Origin: Desulfovibrionaceae bacterium
GTDB lineage: Bacteria; Desulfobacterota; Desulfovibrionia; Desulfovibrionales; Desulfovibrionaceae
Length of the DNA stretch: 64,000 bases
Reading direction: 5' to 3'
NCBI GenBank assembly: GCA_022510785.1
Contig: JAFLSV010000002.1
Coordinates: forward strand, 101,791 to 165,790
Shown here: positions 8,577 to 17,125 of the stretch, piece by piece
How positions within the stretch are numbered: the stretch's first letter is position 1
Layout: each line of letters starts with the position of its first letter
The notes under the pieces: model-generated
The model's database searches: none
What the model was told of the DNA's origin: nothing
Seen by the model: only the letters and a program-made list of their open reading frames with translations
Translations under genes and position numbers: made by a program

Positions 8577-9302
8577 ATGTCTGCTGCCAAATTGACCTTC
8601 ACTCCCCTGTACGCCCAGATAAAAGCGTCCATTCTCAGCCGCATCGCGGCGGGCGAATGGACGCCGGGGGCTTTTTTGCCCAGCGAGTTTACCCTTGCGG
8701 AGGAATATGGCGTCAGTCAGGGAACCCTGCGCAAGGCGCTCAACGAGCTTACCCTCGAAAAGCGCCTGGTGCGTTTTCAGGGCAAGGGCACGGCTGTGGC
8801 GGTGCTTGATGCGGACAGCGCCCTGTTTCCGTTTTTCATGCTCCATGACGCCCGTGATCACAGGGTGTACCCCTCATCCAGAACCCGCAGTATTGACCAC
8901 GACACGGCCGGCGAAGGCGAGGCCGCGGCCCTGGGCATTCCGGCCGGCAGCGGGGTCATCCGCATCCACCGCATCCGCGTGCTGGATGACGAGCCCGTCA
9001 TCCATGAGCAGGTGGTGCTGCCGGAACGGCTCTTTCCGCGCTTCAGCCTGGATCTCAACCGTCTGCCCAACACCTTGTACGAGTACTATCACCAGAAGTT
9101 CGGCATCCTTGTGGTGCGGGCCACGGAATGCCTGGAAGCCGTCAGCCCCGATGCGCTGGATCGGAAATATCTGGGGGTGGAGCCGTGCAAACCCTTGCTG
9201 GAAGTGCGCAGAACGGCCTTTGATACCAGCGGTTGCGCGGTGGAGTTCCGCCGCAGCCGCGTCAATACGCAAAGGCATCATTACCGCATCGAACTGCGCT
9301 GA
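8577..9302 (+). CDS. GntR-family transcriptional regulator, HutC/UTRA subfamily
   Basis: The 241-residue protein has an N-terminal winged helix (about 10-75), with the family signature GEWTPGAFLPSEFTLAEEYG and SQGTLRKALNEL. A UTRA effector-binding domain follows (about 95-240). It should bind DNA as a dimer and respond to a small molecule. I chose the ATG at 8577 because the DNA-binding domain follows directly and a GAG-type site precedes it; the frame is open from 8475. Inverted repeats upstream suggest autoregulation. The convergent arylsulfotransferase is a possible target, but its own promoter shows no copy of the repeat that I can see. Confidence 0.9.
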   Translation: MSAAKLTFTPLYAQIKASILSRIAAGEWTPGAFLPSEFTLAEEYGVSQGTLRKALNELTLEKRLVRFQGKGTAVAVLDADSALFPFFMLHDARDHRVYPSSRTRSIDHDTAGEGEAAALGIPAGSGVIRIHRIRVLDDEPVIHEQVVLPERLFPRFSLDLNRLPNTLYEYYHQKFGILVVRATECLEAVSPDALDRKYLGVEPCKPLLEVRRTAFDTSGCAVEFRRSRVNTQRHHYRIELR

Positions 9303-9340
9303 ACGGGGCTTTCCCCATGAGGCGCGCCTCTCACGTCACC

Positions 9341-9379
9341 GAGAGAGGGAGGAGCCTTGCGGGCCCCTCCCTCTCTTTT
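9341..9379 (+). terminator. intrinsic terminator after the GntR gene
   Basis: A ten-base stem, GAGAGGGAGG (9343-9352) with CCTCCCTCTC (9366-9375), is followed by TTTT. It separates two convergent genes. The T-tract lies on the plus-strand side, so it mainly serves the regulator gene. Confidence 0.8.
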
Positions 9380-9431
9380 CACTTTGGGGTGTCATGACGA
9401 CGCCGGGCTGACGTCGTGGTGATGCCGGGTC

Positions 9432-10877
9432 TTAGTCCGTGGCGCCCACGCAGTCACCGGCGGAGCCGTAGTAGCCCACGGTTCCGGCCACGGAGACGCT
9501 CTTGCGGCGGGTGCCCAGGGCTGCGGCGCCGGGCATGCGGAAGGTGCGCATATTGGGCTTTTCAATGGCCACGATGGGGCTGTGCTCGGCCTGCGGAACC
9601 CAATTGTAGGGCACGCGGTACGAGCGGTAGATCATGTTCATGTTCCGGTTGTCCATGTAGGGATTGATGAATTCCCACACGATTTCGTGATCCTTGGTCA
9701 CTTCAAACAGGCGGCCGTCCGATCCTTCGGTGATCAGCGTGTTGCCGTTGGGCAGGCGCTGGGCCGAGCTGATGAAGGGGCTGTAGAAGCGGTTGGCGTC
9801 CAGCGGCACCACAAAGCCCGCTTCGTGCGGGGTGTACTGCCACACGATTTTCAGGGTGACGGGGTCAAACTCCAGCACGCGAGACCAGTCGCGGGTGGCG
9901 CATTTGACACCCTGGGGGGCCGCCGGGTTGGGCAGGCCGTAGCCGGCCCAGCCGCCGTTGTCGTATACCAGAATATTGCCTTCGCCGGGCAGGCCGCGCG
10001 GGATCATGTGGGCATGGTGCTGACCTATGATCCAGCCCAGGGCCTTGAGCTCGGGGCTCTTGTCGTATTCGGGGCCCACCTGCCAGACAATTTTGCCCGT
10101 TTTCTTGTCAATGATGAAGATGATGTTGGTTTCGCGCCCGTCCATGATGATGTTGTCGGGATGGAAGCGCTGATCGCCCGCGTCATACCATTTGTTGGGG
10201 CCCAGGGTGGACATGGAGTTGATGTGCATCCAGTCGCCGAGGGCCGGCGCCTTTTCAATGAGCGAGCCGCCCCGGTAGTTGGGGTTGCGGCTCATGGCGT
10301 TGCGCGCCGCTTCGGAAAAGCCCATTTCCTCCACATGGTCGCTGCACAGCCACGTCCACACGATTTCGCCCTTCCAGTTCACTTCGTACACCACATCGTC
10401 CAGCAGGGTTTTGTCGCTGATATACGGGCAGTGCACATCCTTGTGGCACAGCACCAGGGTGTTGCCGGAATCGGTTTTGGGTTCCATGCCGGGCGCGTAG
10501 TAGCCCACAGGGTTGCCCTCGCGCTGGTAGTCGTGATGCTGGCGGGCCATCCACTGTGGTTTTTCGCCCGGGTCTTCAATAAATTCGGCCTTGGTGAACT
10601 CCCACACCACCTTGCCTTCCCAGTCCACCTGGATGAGGTCAAGCTGATCCTGAAGGCCGTACTGGGGGTTGCGCGTGCCCCGGCTGCCCATCAGGTAGCC
10701 GCCGGGAAAAATTTTGTTGGGAAAGCCGTGCACGTCTTCCCAGCGGTTGACTTCCACGCCGTTCATGTCAATGAGCACCGCCCCCTGATCCTTGACGGGC
10801 ATAATGGTATAGCCGCCGTAGGCCTGATCGGGATCAAACAGGGTGACGCCGGTGGGGTAGACTGTGGGGTGGCCCAT
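9432..10877 (-). CDS. arylsulfotransferase (ASST)-family protein, cytoplasmic form
   Basis: The 481-residue protein shows the repeated blade pattern of an arylsulfotransferase beta-propeller (QVDWEGKVVWEF, EVNWKGEIVWTW, IIDKKTGKIVWQVG, DPVTLKIVWQYTP). It also has conserved His-rich segments (RQHHDYQ, IGQHHAHM). Family members move a sulfuryl group from a phenolic sulfate to another phenol without PAPS. The start at 10875-10877 has a strong site (AAGGAG) and gives no signal peptide, unlike the periplasmic enterobacterial enzymes. It has its own promoter at 10933-10961. In a sulfate reducer it could scavenge or exchange organic sulfate; the substrate is unknown, and another propeller function is possible. 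Confidence 0.8.
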   Translation of the reverse strand: MGHPTVYPTGVTLFDPDQAYGGYTIMPVKDQGAVLIDMNGVEVNRWEDVHGFPNKIFPGGYLMGSRGTRNPQYGLQDQLDLIQVDWEGKVVWEFTKAEFIEDPGEKPQWMARQHHDYQREGNPVGYYAPGMEPKTDSGNTLVLCHKDVHCPYISDKTLLDDVVYEVNWKGEIVWTWLCSDHVEEMGFSEAARNAMSRNPNYRGGSLIEKAPALGDWMHINSMSTLGPNKWYDAGDQRFHPDNIIMDGRETNIIFIIDKKTGKIVWQVGPEYDKSPELKALGWIIGQHHAHMIPRGLPGEGNILVYDNGGWAGYGLPNPAAPQGVKCATRDWSRVLEFDPVTLKIVWQYTPHEAGFVVPLDANRFYSPFISSAQRLPNGNTLITEGSDGRLFEVTKDHEIVWEFINPYMDNRNMNMIYRSYRVPYNWVPQAEHSPIVAIEKPNMRTFRMPGAAALGTRRKSVSVAGTVGYYGSAGDCVGATD

Positions 10878-10932
10878 AAGGATACTCCTTGTAAAACTTT
10901 GTTGAATAGAGCGATGCCTAACGAATGTTGCT

Positions 10933-10961
10933 AATCTAAAAAGAAAGCCGGAAAAGTTCAA
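10933..10961 (-). promoter_or_regulatory. sigma70-like promoter of the arylsulfotransferase gene
   Basis: On the minus strand TTGAAC (10956-10961) is followed after 17 bases by TAGATT (10933-10938), about 55 bases before the start codon. Confidence 0.6.
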
Positions 10962-10993
10962 GCATCATGTGGACATTGGGGGCAAAATTTTGT

Positions 10994-11096
10994 CAGGGGC
11001 CGCCGTGTTCCGGGAACCCCGGCCCCTGCCGGCGGGCGATCCCGCGGCGCTTTTGCGTGAAACGCCGCGGGATCGCGGGCTTCCGCCCTGGCGGAA
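10994..11096. repeat. cluster of three consecutive hairpins in intergenic DNA
   Basis: The 409-base gap between the arylsulfotransferase and hsp20 genes holds three hairpins in a row. The first has CAGGGGCC/GGCCCCTG arms (10994-11028) around a GTTCC-G-GGAAC palindrome. The second is a perfect 13-base stem, CGATCCCGCGGCG/CGCCGCGGGATCG (11037-11075). The third is TTCCGCC-CT-GGCGGAA (11081-11096). No T-tract follows any of them. They lie 3' of the hsp20 operon and upstream of the arylsulfotransferase promoter. They may form a terminator or mRNA-stability element, or a copy of a dispersed repeat. Open frames over the region look like artefacts. The rest of the gap holds nothing I recognise. Confidence 0.7.
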
Positions 11097-11286
11097 CCCC
11101 TATGGCAACAGGGAGGTCAGCCCCTGTCCGGCGACAGAAAGCGGAATGCGCGGCGGCACGGATATCAGGGGCAGCTGTGGGGGCTGTGGCCTCGCTGGAA
11201 TGCGGGAAACGCGCGCCGGGGGCATGGGGGGGAATCCCTCCTTCCTCTGGCGGGGCTGATCCGGCGCGCATGGTTTCATGGTGAGT

Positions 11287-12066
11287 TCAATCCTCATCCG
11301 CGCTCACCGGTATCGCGCGCGGAACCGGGGCGCGGCGTCGCGGAAGCAGTACCGACAGCACGCCGTTTCGCAGGCGGGCCGCAATATTTTCGATGTCCTG
11401 CGCCGGGGACAGGGCTATCTTTATTTCATACTCCCGGTTGACAAATTCCAGGGCAAGAACGGATGCGCCGCGTGGGTCGCAGCCGGAGCCCCGGCGCGCG
11501 CCCCAGATGCACAGGTGCCGGTGATCCGTTTCCACCAGCAAATCCTCGGGAGCGACGCCGGGCAGATTGACCAGCGCCAGAATGCCATCCGGTCGTTCCA
11601 CTATATCCGCGGCCGGGCGGATGCGGCAGCGCTGAACCGGGTTCTGCGCGCGCGCTCCCGGCTGCCCGGCGGCGGAGCGGAATGGCTGCGGGCGGCCGGC
11701 GGGCTGTTTGGGCAGGCTCACCTCCAGCACGCCGTTGCGCAGAAAAACGGTCGCGGCGTCGCGCCGGGCCGGCGCGCTCAGCATCACCACGCGCCGGAAG
11801 GGGCCGCTGAAGCGTTCCTGACGGTAATAGCGGCCGGGCAGGGGCGGCAATTCACCTTCAATGATCAGGGCTTGTTCGCCCAGCGTCAGCTGCAGATGGC
11901 TTGCGCGCACCCCGGGCATCAGCGCCCGCACATGGATGGCGTCGGGGCTCTCGCTCAGGTTGATGGACGGAAAGGGAATGTTCTCCCGGCGGTAGAATTC
12001 GCTTTCCGCGGAGTACATATGTTCCGCAAAGGCTGGAAAATTTTTGAATAGACACACATTGACCAT
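11287..12066 (-). CDS. Hsp20 small heat-shock protein with two alpha-crystallin domains
   Basis: Small heat-shock proteins hold unfolding proteins for refolding. This 259-residue protein carries two alpha-crystallin domains in one chain, at about 33-120 and 150-243. Each ends in the family's last-strand motif (RNGVLEVSLPK at 110-120 and RNGVLSVLLPR at 233-243). A Gln/Arg/Pro-rich linker joins them, and a short tail with an I-x-V-like motif (IPV at 252-254) closes the protein. Most bacterial Hsp20s have one domain in about 150 residues. The start at 12064-12066 has AAGGGAAG before it. It is downstream of the Trm112-like gene by 18 bases, probably in one transcript. Confidence 0.88.
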   Translation of the reverse strand: MVNVCLFKNFPAFAEHMYSAESEFYRRENIPFPSINLSESPDAIHVRALMPGVRASHLQLTLGEQALIIEGELPPLPGRYYRQERFSGPFRRVVMLSAPARRDAATVFLRNGVLEVSLPKQPAGRPQPFRSAAGQPGARAQNPVQRCRIRPAADIVERPDGILALVNLPGVAPEDLLVETDHRHLCIWGARRGSGCDPRGASVLALEFVNREYEIKIALSPAQDIENIAARLRNGVLSVLLPRRRAPVPRAIPVSADED

Positions 12067-12084
12067 GGCAGTCTTCCCTTGCGC

Positions 12085-12309
12085 TTACCAGGCGGGCTGA
12101 CCGGGGGGGGATCCCGCCAGGCCGGGGAGGGCGCGCGCGCCATGCGTCCAGGCGGAAAGCGGCACAGCCTCTTCCCGAATCAGAAAGGGCACATCGTCCC
12201 GTATGGGATAGACCAGACGGCAGGACGGGCATACCAGCCCGGTGTGCGAGTCCATGACACGCAGGGCGCAGCCGCAGTCCGGGCAGTTCAGAAGGTTCAG
12301 GATGTTCAT
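12085..12309 (-). CDS. Trm112-like zinc-ribbon protein
   Basis: The 74-residue protein matches the bacterial Trm112-like (YcaR/UPF0434) family. The N-terminal half holds four zinc-ligand cysteines (C9, C12, C27, C30), and the segment LVYPIRDDVPFLIREEA is the family's most conserved stretch. Homologues in other domains activate methyltransferases; the bacterial role is not settled. The last 20 residues are Gly/Pro-rich and less conserved. It is the first gene of a two-gene minus-strand unit with hsp20. Confidence 0.85.
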   Translation of the reverse strand: MNILNLLNCPDCGCALRVMDSHTGLVCPSCRLVYPIRDDVPFLIREEAVPLSAWTHGARALPGLAGSPPGQPAW

Positions 12310-12463
12310 GACACGTCTCTCTGGATGCGGGCTGGTCTCCGGCTGTTCCGGGCTGAGCCGGGGCAGCCGGGAGCCGGCGGGGGCGGGCCGCCGCCCGTGC
12401 TCCCCGCGAGCGGGGCCCGTATGGAGAGAAGTAACGGTTTCCCCGGGCAGGTCAATGGCATGA

Positions 12464-12492
12464 TTGACAAAAGCTCACCCTCTGCCTATCTA
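12464..12492 (+). promoter_or_regulatory. putative promoter placing transcription start at the PHP gene's ATG
   Basis: A perfect TTGACA (12464-12469) is followed after 17 bases by TATCTA (12487-12492). The predicted start site, about seven bases on, falls on the ATG at 12499. No ribosome binding site precedes that ATG, which fits a leaderless message. The -10 box is only a partial match. Confidence 0.5.
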
Positions 12493-12498
12493 TTCTAA

Positions 12499-13371
12499 AT
12501 GAAGAAAATATTTGTGGATTTGCATACGCACACCAACGCTTCGGACGGAACGGACAGTCCGGCTGACATGGTGCGGCGGGCGGCCGCGCTGGGGCTTGGC
12601 GCCGTGGCCGTCACCGATCACGATACCCTGGCCGGGCTGGACGAGGCCGAGGCGGCGGGTCGCGCGCTGGGCGTGGACGTGGTGCGTGGCTGTGAAATCA
12701 GCACTCGTTTTGGGCAGAGCGAGGTTCATATCGTGGGCTTGTGGCTGCCCCGCGAGGCCGGGCGCCTGGAACCGCTGAAGGCGAACCTGGCCGCCGTGCG
12801 CGCCGGTCGCGCCGCCCGCAACCGCCGCATGGCCGGGCGCCTGGCTGAACTGGGATTGCCCGTCACCTACGAGGCTGTGCGCGAGCTGGCGGCCGGCGGG
12901 GTGGTGGGGCGCCCCCACTTTGCCGCGCTGTTGTGCCGTCTGGGGGTCACCGCCACTCCCCGCGAAGCCTTTGACCGGTATCTCGGATCGGGCGGGGCGG
13001 CCTATGTGCCGCGTCATCTGCCCGAACCGGCCGAAGCCGTGGCCTGGCTGAACGCGGCCGGAGCCACCGTGTGCCTGGCCCATCCCCGCCTTATCCGCTG
13101 CGCGCCCGAAGCGCTGGATGATTTGGTCGCCTCTCTTGTGCCCTGCGGCCTGAACGCCATAGAGGCCTACCACAGCGAACATTCCGCCGCGGACGTGCGC
13201 GCCTGCGTGGGGCTGGCCCGGCGCCACGGTCTTCTGCTCAGCGGCGGCTCGGACTACCACGGGGCCGCCAAGCCGGGCGTGGAACTGGGCCGGGGCCGGG
13301 GCGGCCTGCGGGTCACCTCGGCCATCCTTGAGAGCCTTCGCGCCGCGCGCCATGCCCGCGGCCTGGAGTGA
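12499..13371 (+). CDS. PHP-domain phosphoesterase (RNase AM / nucleoside bisphosphate phosphatase type)
   Basis: The 290-residue protein is a single PHP domain. It has the metal-binding motifs DLHTHT (H9, H11), TDHD (D40, H41), GCEIS, GRPHF, LAHPR and SDYHG near the C-terminus. The order and length fit the YciV/TrpH-like group, which removes the 3' phosphate from 3',5'-nucleoside bisphosphates and trims short RNA 5' ends. It probably needs three divalent metals. No Shine-Dalgarno sequence precedes the ATG, and the promoter is so close that the mRNA may be leaderless. Its neighbours give no functional hint. Confidence 0.87.
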   Translation: MKKIFVDLHTHTNASDGTDSPADMVRRAAALGLGAVAVTDHDTLAGLDEAEAAGRALGVDVVRGCEISTRFGQSEVHIVGLWLPREAGRLEPLKANLAAVRAGRAARNRRMAGRLAELGLPVTYEAVRELAAGGVVGRPHFAALLCRLGVTATPREAFDRYLGSGGAAYVPRHLPEPAEAVAWLNAAGATVCLAHPRLIRCAPEALDDLVASLVPCGLNAIEAYHSEHSAADVRACVGLARRHGLLLSGGSDYHGAAKPGVELGRGRGGLRVTSAILESLRAARHARGLE

Positions 13372-13383
13372 GCCGCCTGGCGC

Positions 13384-16300
13384 TTACTGAATGGTTTTTT
13401 TGCCCATAAGCAGGCGGAAGGGGGTCGTGAGCACCCCGCTCACGATGTCCACCACCGTGCCGCCAATATTGCCGATGGTGCCTGCCAGGGCCTCCGCAAC
13501 GCTGTAGGATGTCTGGGGATCGTCAAGGCTTCCGGATATTTCCACCGGTATGTGCGGCACGCCTATCAGCTCTGCCGTGGCCTTGGCGGCGATGATCCGG
13601 CTGTTGAGATCGACGGAGCCCCCGCCCCTGACAGACAAAATGGGGCTCTCCATGCGAAAGTCACTGCTTGTGAGAATACCGTTCACGATCGAGGCTGACG
13701 CGGCAAGAGTCTGGAAGATTGTCCTGTTCGCCTGAACGGGATTGGCAGAGGGGGGGCTCATGCCAAGGCCCGTGGGACGGCGCTCGTCCCTGGCCCGTTC
13801 CTGTTCGGCGGCGGCCCGGGCGCTCATCAGGTAGCCGTCGCGCACCGCGAAGGAGAGCGTGCCGTCCAGTCTGGCCGGGATATCGCTCCAGGTGCGCAAA
13901 TCGGCCTGCACATCGCACTGGGCGGTGCCGGTGCCCGCCAGCAGCGTGTCCTGGCTGCGTGCCTTGCTCAGGGGCAGCATATCCACATCCTTCAGCCTCA
14001 CCTGAAGACGCAGCCCCAGCTGATCCGTGCCCCGGGCTTGTCCGGCTGTGGCGTCGCCGTGCACCGTGCCGTTCAGCGTGCCGCCCCCGGGGAAGCTGCC
14101 GCTGAACACGCCGGAATCCAGCACACCCTTCCTGAGGGTCAGCGGCAGGCTGAAGTGGAGTATGGGGGTGGAGAACAGCGTCCAGTGATCCACATTCAGG
14201 CGGATGTCGGCGTCATAGCCCCGCAGAAAATCCGTTCTCACGGGGGTGGGGCCGCCTGGCGCCGTGGACGGAGCGGGCAGGTACCTGTCCGTGTCAAGCT
14301 CTCCCAGGTGCAGGCTGATATTCCAGAAAGGCCGCTGCCCAAAGGAGCTGCGTATATTTCCGGCCAGGCTGGTGCGATCCAGCCGGCCGATCATGTTTTT
14401 CAGATCCAGGCCCTGTTCGCTGTACCGCATATCCGTTTCCAGCTCCAGCGCACTGAAGGCGGCGGGGTCGGCGCTGGCGGGCAGGGAGAGGCCGAAGTCG
14501 GCCGCGGCCTCGCGCAGTGTGCCGGAATGGATGGAAACCCGTCCTTGCGTGACGGGTGATCCGAACAGGCTGGAAACCTGGATCGATCCGCCCAAATCCA
14601 GACCCGGGCGGCCGCCGGACAAATCCGCCAGAGTCAGCGTGCCGGCATCCAGATCAAAGGACAGGCGGCCCGCGAGATTGAAGTTCAGGTCGGCGGGCCA
14701 CGCGCCGCTTCCCATCGTGTTTTTGCCCAGGCGTACCCGCAGGGAGGCGGGCTGCGGCGCCATGGACAGGGGCAGGCCGTTCGCCATGCTGAAGGTCATG
14801 GCGGCGCCGGAATCGGCGCTGACGGCCCATGCGTCCGTGTCCAGCGAGACCTGCCAGTTTCCGCTGAAGGGCATGACCTCGGGCATGGTTGTGCCGGATT
14901 TTCCGCCGGGAACGGCCTTGGCCCGGGCCTTGATGTTCAGCGCCCGGTACGGAAGCCTTGTCCCGGACGGGACGGTCATGAAGCCGTTCTTCAGTGTGGC
15001 GTCCGCTGTGCCCGCCAGCGAGCTCACCACGGCCGCCGCCGACGATCCGGAAAAGTTCAGATCGGCCTTGCCGTCAAGCGTGCCGGCCAGCGGCATATCG
15101 GGGGTGGCGCAGCCCGCAATGCGGCTGAGCGCTTCCTGCGCGGCCACTCCCTTCAGGGTGGCCCGCACACGGAACACATCGTCCAGATTCACCACAGCGT
15201 CGGCTGTGCCGCCGTAGAAGCCGCCCAGGCTCACGGTCAGCTGCGGGCCGTGCCCCGCGCTTTTCCAGGGAGCGGGGGGACTTTTCCCGGCCCTGATGGC
15301 CGCCTCGCGCTCCTGGGCCTCCCGGGCCCTGTCCTTGTCGCTGAGCGGCGCGGGGCTGATGAGGCAGTCCGCCTGATCCGCCTCCAGCCTCCACAGCGCC
15401 GCCTTGTCCGCCGTCAGATGAATGGCGTAGCCCACGATGGACGGCTCGCCACCCCCGCCATCCTCATCCAGGCCCACGACCGGAGGCGGCAAATCCGGCA
15501 TGTCCGGCGCGGCGCCGCCCAGTTCCGGGAAAAGGGGATTGAGATCCACGGCGCCGGCCATGTGCCCGTTGATGACAATATCGGGCTCGAGGAATTTTTC
15601 ACAGCCGCCGCTGCCCACCAGCAGCGCGTCCACGCTTTGCAGGCGTGCTTCCAGGCGCGGCACGCGCACTCCCTGCGGTGTCAGCACAAAATCCAGCGTG
15701 CCGGAAATATCGTTGAGGGCGTGCTGGAGGCCGGCGGACATCCTGTGCCCAAACCCGAACCAGCGGCTCAGGCTGAAATGGCCCAGGACGGCCTGTCCGG
15801 CAAAGACCGGCGCCGCCTCGCGCAGTCCCGTGATGTCGCCGCTCAGCACGGCGCGGTCGCCGTCAAAGTCGATGTCCATACCCTCCACCCGTATCCGGTC
15901 GAGGGAATCCAGGCGATAGGGCAGCCTGACCCTGAGCGGGGTGTCGTGCCCGTTCATGGGCAGCACCGCGTCAAGCTTCACGTCCCCCGCCAGGACGCTG
16001 CGCCGGCTTTCCGGCGCCAGGGCCATGCCGGCGCTGAATTCCAGCCGGGCGGGCGAGGGCATGGGAAAATAGCGGTAGGGGGGGGCGATGCTGTGACCTA
16101 TCACCGCATCCAGCGCGGCCATTTGAACTTCGCCGCTCATGCTCAACGAGCCGAGCAGTTCGCCGCGTTCGTCCTCCCGCAGGGAATGGGCTTCCAGCCT
16201 GAACTTGTCCAGCGTGATTTCGGGAACGGCTTCCCCCCGGAAGACGCTCTTCCGGACGGAAAGATCCACACTGCCCCGGAACAGGCCGGGCAGGCGCCCC

Positions 16301-16872
16301 CGCCCGGATATGCCGCTGAGCACAAGCTCGCGCGAGTTGTCGCCGCTGTGCAGGCGCAGGGAACTGTTGACCACGCGCAGACGCACCCCGGTCAGAAGCG
16401 CGGGCAGGGCGGGCATGGCCCAGGGCCGCCCGGTTTCGGCCTGGCGGATGCCGGGCTCCTCCCCGTCAGTCCTCCGGGCTTCCTCATCCCTTTCAACCGG
16501 GGATCTCAGATCCGGCAGCGGCCAGATGATGTCGGCCACCGCGCCTTCCAGTTCCACGCGGTGCAGGACGGGCCGGAGGCGAAACAGGGAAAGCCAGCTC
16601 AGTTCGGCGCGGCATGCGTCGGCGCGCAGCTTGACGCCTGGCGCCGCGTCGGGTTCAAGGCGGATTTCCCGGAGGGTCACCTGAGCCCGCGGAATCACCG
16701 AAAAATCCACCTGCCGGATGGCACAGCGCACCCCCAGGAGGGATTCCAGGGTGTCGGACACGGTGCGCCCCAGGCGGGCGGGCTGCAGGCAGCTCAGGTA
16801 GAGCGCCACCCCGGCGCTGAGCAGCAGCCCCCACACGATGAGCAGAACAATGTCCAGGCGAGCTTTGCGCAT
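13384..16872 (-). CDS. large AsmA-like inner-membrane-anchored protein
   Basis: The 1,162-residue protein has one N-terminal membrane helix (about 6-26, IVLLIVWGLLLSAGVALYL). A long beta-rich periplasmic part follows, with AsmA-type features: the N-terminal block with LLGVRCAIRQVDFS and a C-terminal block with SARAAAEQERAR, RGGGSVDLNSRIIAAKAT and PVEISGSLDDP. Proteins of this kind are thought to bridge the envelope and move phospholipid toward the outer membrane. I chose the ATG at 16870-16872, which has AGGAGA before it; an ATG at 16918-16920 has none. The gene is monocistronic and convergent with the PHP gene. Confidence 0.85.
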   Translation of the reverse strand: MRKARLDIVLLIVWGLLLSAGVALYLSCLQPARLGRTVSDTLESLLGVRCAIRQVDFSVIPRAQVTLREIRLEPDAAPGVKLRADACRAELSWLSLFRLRPVLHRVELEGAVADIIWPLPDLRSPVERDEEARRTDGEEPGIRQAETGRPWAMPALPALLTGVRLRVVNSSLRLHSGDNSRELVLSGISGRGRLPGLFRGSVDLSVRKSVFRGEAVPEITLDKFRLEAHSLREDERGELLGSLSMSGEVQMAALDAVIGHSIAPPYRYFPMPSPARLEFSAGMALAPESRRSVLAGDVKLDAVLPMNGHDTPLRVRLPYRLDSLDRIRVEGMDIDFDGDRAVLSGDITGLREAAPVFAGQAVLGHFSLSRWFGFGHRMSAGLQHALNDISGTLDFVLTPQGVRVPRLEARLQSVDALLVGSGGCEKFLEPDIVINGHMAGAVDLNPLFPELGGAAPDMPDLPPPVVGLDEDGGGGEPSIVGYAIHLTADKAALWRLEADQADCLISPAPLSDKDRAREAQEREAAIRAGKSPPAPWKSAGHGPQLTVSLGGFYGGTADAVVNLDDVFRVRATLKGVAAQEALSRIAGCATPDMPLAGTLDGKADLNFSGSSAAAVVSSLAGTADATLKNGFMTVPSGTRLPYRALNIKARAKAVPGGKSGTTMPEVMPFSGNWQVSLDTDAWAVSADSGAAMTFSMANGLPLSMAPQPASLRVRLGKNTMGSGAWPADLNFNLAGRLSFDLDAGTLTLADLSGGRPGLDLGGSIQVSSLFGSPVTQGRVSIHSGTLREAAADFGLSLPASADPAAFSALELETDMRYSEQGLDLKNMIGRLDRTSLAGNIRSSFGQRPFWNISLHLGELDTDRYLPAPSTAPGGPTPVRTDFLRGYDADIRLNVDHWTLFSTPILHFSLPLTLRKGVLDSGVFSGSFPGGGTLNGTVHGDATAGQARGTDQLGLRLQVRLKDVDMLPLSKARSQDTLLAGTGTAQCDVQADLRTWSDIPARLDGTLSFAVRDGYLMSARAAAEQERARDERRPTGLGMSPPSANPVQANRTIFQTLAASASIVNGILTSSDFRMESPILSVRGGGSVDLNSRIIAAKATAELIGVPHIPVEISGSLDDPQTSYSVAEALAGTIGNIGGTVVDIVSGVLTTPFRLLMGKKTIQ

Positions 16873-17125
16873 GGCTCTCCTCTTGACGCGCTGCGGGACA
16901 TTTCGTACCGCTTGAAGCATTGCCGGCCGCGCCGGAGGGCCGCCGGATCGGCGCGGTATTCCGGAGCCGGGCCGCGCGGGCGGGATGCGCGCAAGGAGCC
17001 GGCGCCGGATTCATACTAAGAAACTCCTGGCCCGCTCACAAGTGCCGGAGCATTGTTTTCTTTTGAAAAATACGCGGCGCGGCGCAAGCCGTTCGGGCGG
17101 ACTGTCCCTGCCGTTTGGAGTCTCT

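Noticed and set aside
10967..11284. Open frames on both strands over the hairpin cluster
   Set aside because: The repetitive Gly/Arg/Pro composition and overlap with three hairpins point to non-coding DNA.
15250..17019. Long plus-strand frame opposite the AsmA-like gene
   Set aside because: Antisense artefact of the same kind; low-complexity composition and no ribosome binding site.
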